Notes under the pieces: generated by a model | What the model saw: only the letters and a program-made list of their open reading frames with translations | What the model was told of the DNA's origin: nothing | The model's database searches: none | Source: an uncultured Corynebacterium sp. | Lineage (GTDB): Bacteria > Actinomycetota > Actinomycetes > Mycobacteriales > Mycobacteriaceae | DNA length: 24,899 nt | NCBI RefSeq assembly: GCF_947253065.1 | Contig: NZ_CAMXWS010000028.1 | Location: 1 to 24,899 of the forward strand | Reading direction: 5' to 3' | Program-made: the position numbers and the translations under genes | Shown here: positions 15,474 through 22,385 of the stretch, piece by piece | Numbering within the stretch: the stretch's first letter is position 1 | How the letters are laid out: every line of letters starts with the position of its first letter

Positions 15474-16549
15474 CCGAGGCTCCCACTCGTCAACAGATCC
15501 GCAAGTGGCGCCAGTACCTCGCCAATGAGCGTGCGGAGGCCGCCACCTACCGTGAGCTAGCCAAAAAGCGTGAGGGTGATGAACGCGAGATCCTCGAGGA
15601 GATCGCGGAGGCTGAGTCACGCCACGAAAAATACTGGCGTGACAAGCTCGGCCCTGAGGTGGGTATGCCGATCAAGCCGGATCTGCACACCCGCTTCATG
15701 TCTTTCATGGCACGTAATGTCTCCCCGGTTTTTGCTCTGGCATTGATGCAGACCTCCGAGCAGGGCTCGCCTTATCTGAATGATGAAGATGCCCCAGATG
15801 AGATCGCTGCTGATGAGGCAATGCACGCCGAGGTCGTTCGTGCGCTTGCTTCACAGGGCCGGGAAAAGCTCTCCGGTTCCTTCCGCGCAGCTGTCTTCGG
15901 CGCGAACGATGGGCTGGTGTCCAATGTCGCGCTGGTCTTAGGCGTGATGGGTTCGGGCGTGTCCTCGAATTTCATCCTGCTCACCGGCATTTCAGGCCTG
16001 CTCGCTGGCGCGCTCTCGATGGCGGCCGGCGAGTATGTTTCGGTGAAATCCCAAGCCGAGCTTCTCGACGCCTCAACCCCCGCCCCCGAGGCCCGCGACC
16101 TGCTGTCTAAGCTGGACGTGAACCAGAATGAGCTGGCCTTGGTCTACCGTGCCCGCGGCATGAGCGCCGAAGAGGCAGACGCGCAGGCAAAAAATGTGTT
16201 CTGGTCCATGATGACGGGCCACCAGCACCATCACATTGAGGATGGTTTGGAGTCTGAAGAAAGCGATTCCAGCGGGGCATGGTCCGCGGCGATCGCATCG
16301 TTCATCTTCTTCGCCACCGGCGCATTCGTCCCGATTATTCCGTTCCTGTTTGGGGCATCCCCGAATGTGGGTGCGATCGTCGCGTTGATTCTCGTTTCCG
16401 GGGCACTGTTGATCACCGGCGGAATCACTGGTCTGCTCTCGGGCAAGAAGCCAGCTTTGCGCGCCTTCCGCCAACTCGCCATCGGGTTGGGCGCAGCGCT
16501 AGTGACGTACGTGTTGGGCGTCGCGTTCGGCGCGCTGGTAGGGGCTTAG
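15470..16549 (+). CDS. ferritin-like/VIT1 family membrane metal transporter
   Basis: A two-domain protein of 359 residues. Residues 1-130 form a ferritin/rubrerythrin-like helical domain with two ExxH pairs (Glu49/His52 in EAESRHEKYW, Glu116/His119 in DEAMHAEVV). Residues from about 138 are a VIT1/CCC1 transporter with GANDGLVSN (144-152), a GALSMAAGEYVSVKSQ segment and about five hydrophobic helices to the C-terminus. Such Er-VIT1 proteins, for example MbfA of alphaproteobacteria, export iron (or manganese) across the cytoplasmic membrane, the soluble domain acting as metal-gathering unit. The direction and metal here are inferred. The start overlaps uppS by 4 bp; the stop interlocks with the stop of zur on the other strand. 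Confidence 0.88.
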   Translation: MTEAPTRQQIRKWRQYLANERAEAATYRELAKKREGDEREILEEIAEAESRHEKYWRDKLGPEVGMPIKPDLHTRFMSFMARNVSPVFALALMQTSEQGSPYLNDEDAPDEIAADEAMHAEVVRALASQGREKLSGSFRAAVFGANDGLVSNVALVLGVMGSGVSSNFILLTGISGLLAGALSMAAGEYVSVKSQAELLDASTPAPEARDLLSKLDVNQNELALVYRARGMSAEEADAQAKNVFWSMMTGHQHHHIEDGLESEESDSSGAWSAAIASFIFFATGAFVPIIPFLFGASPNVGAIVALILVSGALLITGGITGLLSGKKPALRAFRQLAIGLGAALVTYVLGVAFGALVGA

Positions 16550-16998
16550 ACGCTCTGCTTGCAGTTTTGGCAGATGCCGAAGATCTCGGCATCGTGCCCG
16601 CTGAGCTCAAAGCCGAATTTCTCTGCGGTCTGCTTAGCCCATTCCTCAACAGGCCCGCCATCGATTTCCTCGCTGCGGCCACAGCTGGTGCACACCAAAT
16701 GGTGGTGGTGCCGGTCCGTCAGGCAGTGGCGGTAGAGGGTCTCACCGGTATCTGAATTCAAGGCGTCCACCGCACCGACTTCCGTCAGCGTCTGCAACGT
16801 GCGGTACACCGTGGTCAGGCCGACCTTCTGGCCCCGGTCAGTCAATTCACGGTGAATGGATTGGGCCGAAGCGAATCGGTCGATCTCCTTCAACACATCC
16901 ACGACAGCGCTGCGCTGACGCGTATTGCGCGCACCGATTTTCGGGGTGGAGTCATTCTTAGCCTGCCGGGTACTCATGCCATCAACCATATTGCTCAT
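16546..16998 (-). CDS. zur: Fur-family regulator, probably Zur
   Basis: A Fur-superfamily metalloregulator of 150 residues. The winged-helix domain has the recognition region GLTTVYRTLQTL (about 60-71), followed by the His cluster RHHHHLVC and two structural zinc pairs Cys103/Cys106 and Cys143/Cys146. The pairing with an ArsR-type gene directly upstream matches the zinc-regulator operon I recall from C. glutamicum, which favours Zur over Fur or another paralogue. Zur represses zinc uptake genes when zinc is replete. The ATG overlaps the stop of the arsR gene by one base (TAATG). The TAA overlaps the stop of the convergent VIT1 gene. An alternative start eight codons in (MSTRQAK) is possible. 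Confidence 0.85.
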   Translation of the reverse strand: MSNMVDGMSTRQAKNDSTPKIGARNTRQRSAVVDVLKEIDRFASAQSIHRELTDRGQKVGLTTVYRTLQTLTEVGAVDALNSDTGETLYRHCLTDRHHHHLVCTSCGRSEEIDGGPVEEWAKQTAEKFGFELSGHDAEIFGICQNCKQSV

Positions 16999-17474
16999 TA
17001 CCGCGGCGGTGTAGGGGTGCCCGGTTTCAAGCCCGGATCCACATCGGGCATATGGTCATCCAAAGGGCCAAAAGCAGCAGCGGAGCCAACACTTTCAGTG
17101 GCATCGATGAAGTCAGGGGAGGACTTCCTGCGTACTGCGAGTTCATCAACGAGATCAGCTTCCGGCACCTCATCTGCACGCTCGCCTAAAGCTGCGATGG
17201 ACTCAACGGTGGCAATGATGCCGGGAACCGCAAGACGGTAAATGACCTCACGGCCAGCGCGACTTGAATCGACCAAGCCTGCATCCTTCAGCACACGCAG
17301 GTGCTGGCTGATGAGTGGCTGCGATTTAGCCAGGCTGTTCACCAGCTCGTGCACAACATGGTCGCGGTTGTGCAGCATGAGCAAGATCTGGAGGCGAAGA
17401 GGTGAATCGAGCGCACTGATCACCTGTGCGGTGCGGGTCAGCTTTTCAGCGGACCAGCTCGTAGGTGCGCTCAT
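16998..17474 (-). CDS. ArsR/SmtB-family metal-responsive regulator
   Basis: A 158-residue protein with an ArsR-type winged helix: LDSPLRLQILLMLHNRDHVV, then SLAKSQPLISQHLRVLKDAG as recognition helix, then the wing SRAGREVIYRL. Its C-terminal third is long, acidic and proline/glycine rich, probably disordered. Zinc-type alpha-5 or alpha-3 ligands cannot be assigned with certainty, but the His residues of HNRDHVVHE and an Asp/His-rich tail are compatible with metal sensing. It is the first gene of a two-gene operon with zur, suggesting a sensor pair for zinc excess and deficiency. The ATG at 17474 has AAAGGA about 8 nt upstream. Confidence 0.85.
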   Translation of the reverse strand: MSAPTSWSAEKLTRTAQVISALDSPLRLQILLMLHNRDHVVHELVNSLAKSQPLISQHLRVLKDAGLVDSSRAGREVIYRLAVPGIIATVESIAALGERADEVPEADLVDELAVRRKSSPDFIDATESVGSAAAFGPLDDHMPDVDPGLKPGTPTPPR

Positions 17475-17497
17475 CTCTCATCCTTTACGTCTCTCAT
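17471..17497 (-). other. possible 8-codon upstream ORF overlapping the arsR start
   Basis: On the minus strand an ATG at 17497 opens MRDVKDER and stops with TGA at 17473-17471, interlocked with the arsR ATG (ATGA). The arsR Shine-Dalgarno AAAGGA lies inside it. ATGAG occurs three times in this 27-bp stretch, so the arrangement may be an accident of repetition. Confidence 0.25.
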
Positions 17498-17889
17498 CTC
17501 TCAAGCGATTGTGCTGCAGCTATGTCCTCATGAGAACTAGGGGTCAAAAGACTGAGGAGTGCTGCGCTGAAGTTGTGTTTGCCGCGTACCGCAGCCCATA
17601 CAACCTGGCTACAGAACTCAAACGGTTGATATTTCAGTCTAGTAAGAAGGTGTCCTACTTTGTAGAAAAGCCCGACATAAGTTTTCTGTGATGTCTTTTC
17701 GGACGTGCATAAACCTGCGGAAACCACCTTGAAAACACCTCCAAAACACGTCGACAGCACGTCAACAACACAAGGAAAACACCTTGAGGACAGGCACGGG
17801 TAACAACCAGCTACACTGGTGATTCGTTGAGCGCCTTCAGGGCGCCACTTAGCTGTTGCATCTAGCTTTTCAGGAGAGTTGAACTACCC
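17475..17889. promoter_or_regulatory. 415-bp divergent intergenic region between arsR-zur and glyS
   Basis: This region must hold the promoters for arsR-zur (leftward) and glyS (rightward). From about 17711 to 17790 the plus strand is very rich in A and C and contains short direct repeats: GAAAACACCT at 17731 and 17775, CACCTTGA at 17725 and 17780, and CACGTCGACA/CACGTCAACA at 17747 and 17758, an 11-bp period. In the glyS leader a small hairpin, GCGCC-TTCAG-GGCGC (17831-17845), is visible. I found no convincing T-box, and no palindrome that I could assign to Zur. Confidence 0.6.
17812..17817 (+). promoter_or_regulatory. -10 element of the glyS promoter
   Basis: TACACT matches the -10 consensus and is the same hexamer as used for hrcA. 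It would start transcription near 17824, giving a leader of about 65 nt. The nearest TTG-type -35 (TTGAGG, 17784) is 22 bp away, too far, so only the -10 is proposed. Confidence 0.45.
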
Positions 17890-19272
17890 ATGGCTTCGAC
17901 CGTGATCGATACCGTTGTCAACCTGTGCAAGCGCCGCGGCCTGGTGTTCCCGGCCGGCGAGATTTACGGCGGTACCCGCTCCGCATGGGATTACGGTCCG
18001 CTGGGCGTGGAACTCAAGGAGAACCTGAAGCGCCAGTGGTGGAAGACCATGGTGCAGTCCCGCAATGACGTGGTGGGTGTGGATACCTCGATCATTCTCC
18101 CTCCGCAGGTATGGGTCGCTTCTGGCCACGTGGAGGTCTTCACCGACCCGCTGGTGGAGTCCCTGTACACCCACAAGCGTTACCGCGCTGACCACCTGCT
18201 GGAGGCCTACGAGGAGAAGCACGGCCACCCGCCGGCAAACGGTCTGGCAGACATCAATGACCCGGAGACGGGCCAGCCGGGCAACTGGACTGAACCGCGT
18301 GAGTTTTCTGGTCTGATGAAGACTTATCTGGGCCCGGTCGATGATAAGGAAGGTCTGCACTATATGCGCCCGGAGACGGCGCAGGGCATCTTCGTCAACT
18401 TCAAGAATGTGATGACGTCGGCGCGCATGAAGCCTCCCTTCGGTATCGCGAATACCGGTAAGTCTTTCCGCAACGAGATCACCCCGGGCAACTTCATCTT
18501 CCGTACCCGTGAGTTTGAGCAGATGGAGATGGAATTCTTCGTCAAGCCGGGCGAGGACGAGGCATGGCACCAGTACTGGATTGATGCACGTCACCAGTGG
18601 TACATCGACCTGGGTATTAACCCGGATAACCTGCGCCTGTACGAGCACCCGGAGGAGAAGCTGTCGCACTACTCCAAGCGCACGGTGGACATCGAGTACG
18701 CCTACGGCTTCCAGGGCTCCAAGTGGGGCGAGCTCGAAGGTGTGGCTAACCGCACCGACTACGACCTGAAGACTCACGCTGAGGCATCTGGTGAGGACTT
18801 GAGCTTCTTCGACCAGGAGACCAACGAGCGTTGGATCCCGTACTGCATCGAGCCGGCTGCCGGACTGGGCCGTGCGATGATGGCCTTCCTCATCGACGCC
18901 TACCACGAGGATGAGGCGCCGAATGCGAAGGGCGGCGTGGACAAGCGTGTTGTGCTCAAGCTTGACCGCCGTCTCGCACCGATCAAGGTTGCTGTCCTGC
19001 CGCTGTCGAAGAAGCCTGAGCTCTCCGGTCCGGCACAGGAACTGGCGGACACCCTGCGTCAGCACTGGAACGTCGACTTTGACACCTCCGGTGCGATCGG
19101 TCGCCGTTACCGTCGCCAGGATGAGATCGGCACTCCGTTCTGCGTGACCTATGACTTCGATTCGCTCGAGGATGGTGCCGTGACCGTGCGTGAGCGCGAC
19201 ACGATGGAGCAGGAGCGCGTCAAGCTCGACGAGCTTGAGGCATACCTCGCTGCCCGTCTGATCGGCTGCTAG
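17890..19272 (+). CDS. glyS: glycyl-tRNA synthetase, class II, single-chain
   Basis: It charges tRNA(Gly) with glycine. This is the homodimeric eukaryote/archaeon-like form used by actinobacteria, not the alpha2-beta2 form. The N-terminal CKRRGLVFPAGEIYGG and motif 1 region are present; motif 2 is visible as FRNEITPGNFIFRTREFEQ; motif 3 as GLGRAMMAFLIDAY; and the C-terminal anticodon-binding domain ends with GRRYRRQDEIGTPFCVTYD. The 460-residue length is normal. AGGAG lies about 13 nt before the ATG, slightly far. Codon use is strongly biased, as expected for a highly expressed gene. It is followed after 12 bp by a small membrane-anchored protein, probably co-transcribed. Confidence 0.96.
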   Translation: MASTVIDTVVNLCKRRGLVFPAGEIYGGTRSAWDYGPLGVELKENLKRQWWKTMVQSRNDVVGVDTSIILPPQVWVASGHVEVFTDPLVESLYTHKRYRADHLLEAYEEKHGHPPANGLADINDPETGQPGNWTEPREFSGLMKTYLGPVDDKEGLHYMRPETAQGIFVNFKNVMTSARMKPPFGIANTGKSFRNEITPGNFIFRTREFEQMEMEFFVKPGEDEAWHQYWIDARHQWYIDLGINPDNLRLYEHPEEKLSHYSKRTVDIEYAYGFQGSKWGELEGVANRTDYDLKTHAEASGEDLSFFDQETNERWIPYCIEPAAGLGRAMMAFLIDAYHEDEAPNAKGGVDKRVVLKLDRRLAPIKVAVLPLSKKPELSGPAQELADTLRQHWNVDFDTSGAIGRRYRRQDEIGTPFCVTYDFDSLEDGAVTVRERDTMEQERVKLDELEAYLAARLIGC

Positions 19273-19284
19273 GAGCACAAAACG

Positions 19285-19803
19285 ATGCATTACGTCAGCT
19301 GGGACCGCGCGGATCGCGAAGCACCTGTGCTGCTCGCCGAAGAGGGCCCGAACGCGCTCGCGAAATTCACGCATGAGCGCGCGGAGCTCACCTCGGGTGA
19401 GGTGTGGGAGCTCATCACCACTCCGGAAGGTGGCGCCATTGCGCGTGCCGACGACCGCGAGGTCGTCCGCGCCGACGGCTCCCTGCGCCGTGACAAGCAG
19501 ATCCCCGTTACCGTCGATGGCCGCCGCTACGTGCTGGTGGGGGAGACCTCCAAGAATTGGATTATCGACGATGAGCAGGGCCAGAAAGTCGCCCAGTTCA
19601 CCTCCGATCACAACGGCGTGCGCCGCGCGATCTTGGAATTCGAGGGCGAAACCCAACTCGCCCCCGTCGACATCGTCGCCCTCGCCTGGGTCAGTCGCCT
19701 GGTGCTTGAGGCCCGTAAGATGACCAATTCGAAGGCTCTCATCGCTTTCCTGGTCCTGCTCAGCGTGTTCATCGTCCTCGTCTGGCTCATCGGCCCGCGC
19801 TAA
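19285..19803 (+). CDS. hypothetical protein with C-terminal membrane anchor
   Basis: A 172-residue protein of unknown function. The first 140 residues look beta-strand rich. The C-terminus has one hydrophobic helix (ALIAFLVLLSVFIVLVWLIG) right at the end, giving a tail-anchored topology with the bulk in the cytoplasm. AGGAG overlaps the glyS stop and lies about 9 nt before the ATG. The segment WIIDDEQGQKVAQF to LAPVDIVALAWVSRLV resembles the end of the next gene's product (SIFNDDGILVARTA to LPDLAFITWALTY), so the two appear to be distant paralogues. The pattern recalls LURP-one/tubby-like beta-barrel domains, but that is only a suggestion. Confidence 0.75.
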   Translation: MHYVSWDRADREAPVLLAEEGPNALAKFTHERAELTSGEVWELITTPEGGAIARADDREVVRADGSLRRDKQIPVTVDGRRYVLVGETSKNWIIDDEQGQKVAQFTSDHNGVRRAILEFEGETQLAPVDIVALAWVSRLVLEARKMTNSKALIAFLVLLSVFIVLVWLIGPR

Positions 19804-19854
19804 GAACATCCCCCAGGCCGCGCCGCGAACATCAATTCATGCGACACTGAGAAC

Positions 19855-20283
19855 ATGATCGCCGCTGTTTGGGAAGGTTCCACCCTGGTTGCCGATGGCA
19901 CCGTTGTAGCCGCGGTGACCGCAGACGGGGAGTTGACCGTCGACGGTCAGCGCATCACCATCACGCACACCGCGGGCGCGCTGCGTTGGGAAGTCAAAGG
20001 TACAAGCGCCGACGAAAATTTCCGCATCCGTATGCGAGGACTCGGCACTGGCACACTGACCGCACGCTGCGGTTCCCGGCGCTACCGTGCCGAACGCAAC
20101 GGCACATTTTCCACGACCCGTTCGATCTTCAACGACGACGGCATCCTCGTGGCACGCACCGCACCACGCAAGGGCACCGAGCTACACGTCGAGCTTTTCG
20201 ACGCCGCCCCGCTGCCCGACCTCGCCTTCATCACCTGGGCGCTGACCTACATGGACACACCCGGGCGCAATACGCGGATCTAA
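19855..20283 (+). CDS. hypothetical beta-rich protein, relative of the preceding gene
   Basis: A 142-residue soluble protein of unknown function, mostly short beta strands by appearance (VTADGELTVDGQRITITH and similar), with no signal peptide or membrane helix. It shares the C-terminal pattern of the preceding gene but lacks its membrane anchor. No Shine-Dalgarno precedes the ATG at 19855, and a -10-like GACACT ends only 6 nt before it, so the transcript may be leaderless. It ends 9 bp from the stop of the convergent TPM-domain gene. A LURP-one/tubby-like fold is possible but unproven. Confidence 0.7.
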   Translation: MIAAVWEGSTLVADGTVVAAVTADGELTVDGQRITITHTAGALRWEVKGTSADENFRIRMRGLGTGTLTARCGSRRYRAERNGTFSTTRSIFNDDGILVARTAPRKGTELHVELFDAAPLPDLAFITWALTYMDTPGRNTRI

Positions 20284-20292
20284 AACCCGGTC

Positions 20293-22317
20293 CTAGAAGC
20301 TTCCTCCGCGGCCACCCATGCCGCCGGCGAAACCTCCGCCACCACCGCCGAAGCCACCGCCGCCGCCGAAACCGCCACCATGGCCACCGCCACCGAAGCC
20401 ACCGCCGAAGCCGTTGCCACCGGAGAGGATCGAACCCCAGATGATGGCATTGGCCATGGAATTCATGTTCTGGGAGGTTTGGCGGCGACGGTAACGATCA
20501 ATGTCGTCTTCGGCGCTGTGGGCAGCACGGCGAGCAGTGTTGGTTGCCTCGCGGGCAAACTCGATCGCGCTGCGGGTATCGCGGGTACGACGGTTCTGCG
20601 CCTCCGCGAACTGACGCTCGGCCTCAGCCAGCAGCGCGCGGGCCTGTGAGCCGATGATGCGGCCACGGGACTGAATCACATCCTGCGCGCCCTGGATCTG
20701 TGCCGCGGCGACCTGGAGCTGCTGATCAAGCAGTTGCAGTTGGCGACGCTGATCGCTGGCCACACCGCGTGCACGGTCGATCTCCGCATCGATATCGGTG
20801 TCCAGCTCAGTCAGCTCCATGTACAGCGCCAGCGGATCGGTGGTGTCACGATCACCGATGGCATCGAGCTCGTTGCGTGCACGGTCAGTGATCGCGTCCA
20901 AAGCAGCCGTGTCAATCTTTGCGCCCTGTTCACGTTCAGTTTTCAGCTGAGCGATTTCACGCAGCTCATCCTTGATCTCCTGGATCAGCGCCGGAAGATT
21001 CGTACGAGCCGTTTGGATATTGGCTTCGGCGTGCTCAATGGCGGTCAAATTGGTATCGGCGACATCGACGGTATGCTGTGCACCGCGCAGAATATCCACC
21101 AGCGCGCCCTGCTTACCGGCCGGTTGTGCAGCAAGACCGCGTGCCTGCTCAAGCTGCTTTTCTGCCTCATCGATCGACTCGGACGCGATATCCACATTGT
21201 TGCTGATGGATCCCAGCAGCTGTTCCGAATACCGCGACTGCAGATCCTGCAGTATGGCGCGCGCCGGTTCGATACGGGCGCGAAGATCAACGGTGCGCTG
21301 GAAGATCGAGTCGATCTCCTGGTCCGCCTTCATCAGCACATTGCGCATGCTCTGGAATTCTTCGCTCTTATCCGTCAGTGCCTGCTCGGCTGTGCCACAC
21401 GAAGAAATGATGTCGATCAGCATCGCGCGCTTCTCCGGCTCAGTTTCCGGGATCGCATCATAAAGACGGTGGTGGATATTGAATGCGCGCTGCAGCGCGG
21501 ACGTCGCCTGATTCATCGCAGAGGTGAACGGGCGAACACGCTCAGCCCCGAATTCCTGTGAGGCGATTTGCAGTTCCTCCTTGCCCACACGGATTGACTC
21601 ATCGGTGTGCACCAAGGTGTCCTGGGCCAGCTGTTCCAGCGTCGGCGTTGGCAGACGCCCCAGCGAATCGGTATCGCCCGGGCTCAGCTCGCGTGCAGAA
21701 GCCAGCTGCTTCTGATTGGTCTTCTTATTCTTATTGCGGCCATACAGCCAGAAACCGCCACCAGCCAGTGCCGCAGCGCCAGCGCCACCAGCGATGATCG
21801 CAGCGCCATCACCGCCCGACGAGCCGTTCACCGCATTGATCGCATCCAAGCCCGCAGCGCCATAATTCTTGCTGGTCAACTGGCTGAAAGCTGCATCGGA
21901 CATTGCGTCCACATCGGAGCTGCTCCACTGATCACCGGCGTTGACGTTGTACTTGCCATCGCCCGGGGAAATCGCAATCACCGCAGTATTCGGACCCTTA
22001 TCCGTGATCGCATCACGCACCCACGCAGCAGGATCCTCACCACCAAAGGTGTCCAAGTACACCACGTAAGCATTTAGCTGCTTCGATTCCTGCAACTTCT
22101 TGATCGCATTTTCGATCTCTGCCTTTTCACCACCAGAGAGCACGCCCGCAGCATCAGTGATATTCTCACGCAGATCAGTCGGGGCGAGCGAAACCTGTGT
22201 AGCAGTCTGCGCCTGCACCGTTTCGGTCGCAGCGAAAGCAAACGGAGCGGCAGCAAGCCCAACACCACCGGCGAGCATCGGGGCAGCAATGGCAATACGG
22301 AGGTAGCGCGAAGTCAT
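20293..22317 (-). CDS. exported TPM-domain protein with coiled coil and polyglycine tail
   Basis: A 674-residue secreted or membrane-attached protein. Residues 1 to about 31 form a signal peptide (MTSRYLRIAIAAPMLAGGVG, cleavage after AFA). A TPM domain follows, about 50-170, with DLRENITDAAGVLSGGEK and AVIAISPGDGKYNVNAG. A membrane helix is at about 178-196 (AAIIAGGAGAAALAGGGFWLY) followed by a basic RNKNKK. About 400 residues of charged heptad-like helix come next, and the last 40 residues are almost all Gly and Phe. TPM domains lie outside the membrane and the coiled coil would be cytoplasmic. The family is linked to photosystem II repair in plants and to envelope functions in bacteria; its role here is unknown. 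ATG 22317 is preferred over GTG 22323. Confidence 0.85.
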   Translation of the reverse strand: MTSRYLRIAIAAPMLAGGVGLAAAPFAFAATETVQAQTATQVSLAPTDLRENITDAAGVLSGGEKAEIENAIKKLQESKQLNAYVVYLDTFGGEDPAAWVRDAITDKGPNTAVIAISPGDGKYNVNAGDQWSSSDVDAMSDAAFSQLTSKNYGAAGLDAINAVNGSSGGDGAAIIAGGAGAAALAGGGFWLYGRNKNKKTNQKQLASARELSPGDTDSLGRLPTPTLEQLAQDTLVHTDESIRVGKEELQIASQEFGAERVRPFTSAMNQATSALQRAFNIHHRLYDAIPETEPEKRAMLIDIISSCGTAEQALTDKSEEFQSMRNVLMKADQEIDSIFQRTVDLRARIEPARAILQDLQSRYSEQLLGSISNNVDIASESIDEAEKQLEQARGLAAQPAGKQGALVDILRGAQHTVDVADTNLTAIEHAEANIQTARTNLPALIQEIKDELREIAQLKTEREQGAKIDTAALDAITDRARNELDAIGDRDTTDPLALYMELTELDTDIDAEIDRARGVASDQRRQLQLLDQQLQVAAAQIQGAQDVIQSRGRIIGSQARALLAEAERQFAEAQNRRTRDTRSAIEFAREATNTARRAAHSAEDDIDRYRRRQTSQNMNSMANAIIWGSILSGGNGFGGGFGGGGHGGGFGGGGGFGGGGGGFAGGMGGRGGSF
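20302..20418 (-). repeat. low-complexity GGN-rich coding repeat
   Basis: The end of the TPM-domain gene is a run of glycine codons broken by Phe and His (on the plus strand, repeated CCACCGCC/GAAGCC units). It encodes the Gly-rich tail. Such runs may vary in length between strains by replication slippage. Confidence 0.7.
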
Positions 22318-22369
22318 GCCCACAAGGGTACCGCGCGCGTGGTGCCCATGGACGCAAGTGAAACCCGTC

Positions 22370-22375
22370 TAGGCT
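22370..22375 (+). promoter_or_regulatory. candidate -10 element of dgt, leaderless arrangement
   Basis: TAGGCT fits TANNNT and ends 10 nt before the dgt ATG; no Shine-Dalgarno lies between them. This suggests a leaderless mRNA beginning at or very near the start codon. No strong -35 is visible. Confidence 0.4.
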
Positions 22376-22385
22376 CGGTATAGCT

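Noticed and set aside
17494..17760. 88-codon minus-strand frame in the intergenic region before arsR
   Set aside because: The GTG start has no Shine-Dalgarno, the composition is unlike neighbouring genes, and it overlaps the A/C-rich repeat tract; more likely non-coding.
17818..17889. Possible T-box or riboswitch in the glyS leader
   Set aside because: The leader is only about 65 nt, with one small hairpin and no T-box sequence or terminator/antiterminator pair.
17884..19809. 641-codon open frame on the minus strand opposite glyS
   Set aside because: It is an antisense shadow of a GC-rich, strongly codon-biased gene. The translation has no recognisable domain, and glyS is certain on the plus strand.
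20734..21561. 275-codon plus-strand frame inside the TPM-domain gene
   Set aside because: Shadow of the coiled-coil region; no coherent protein features.
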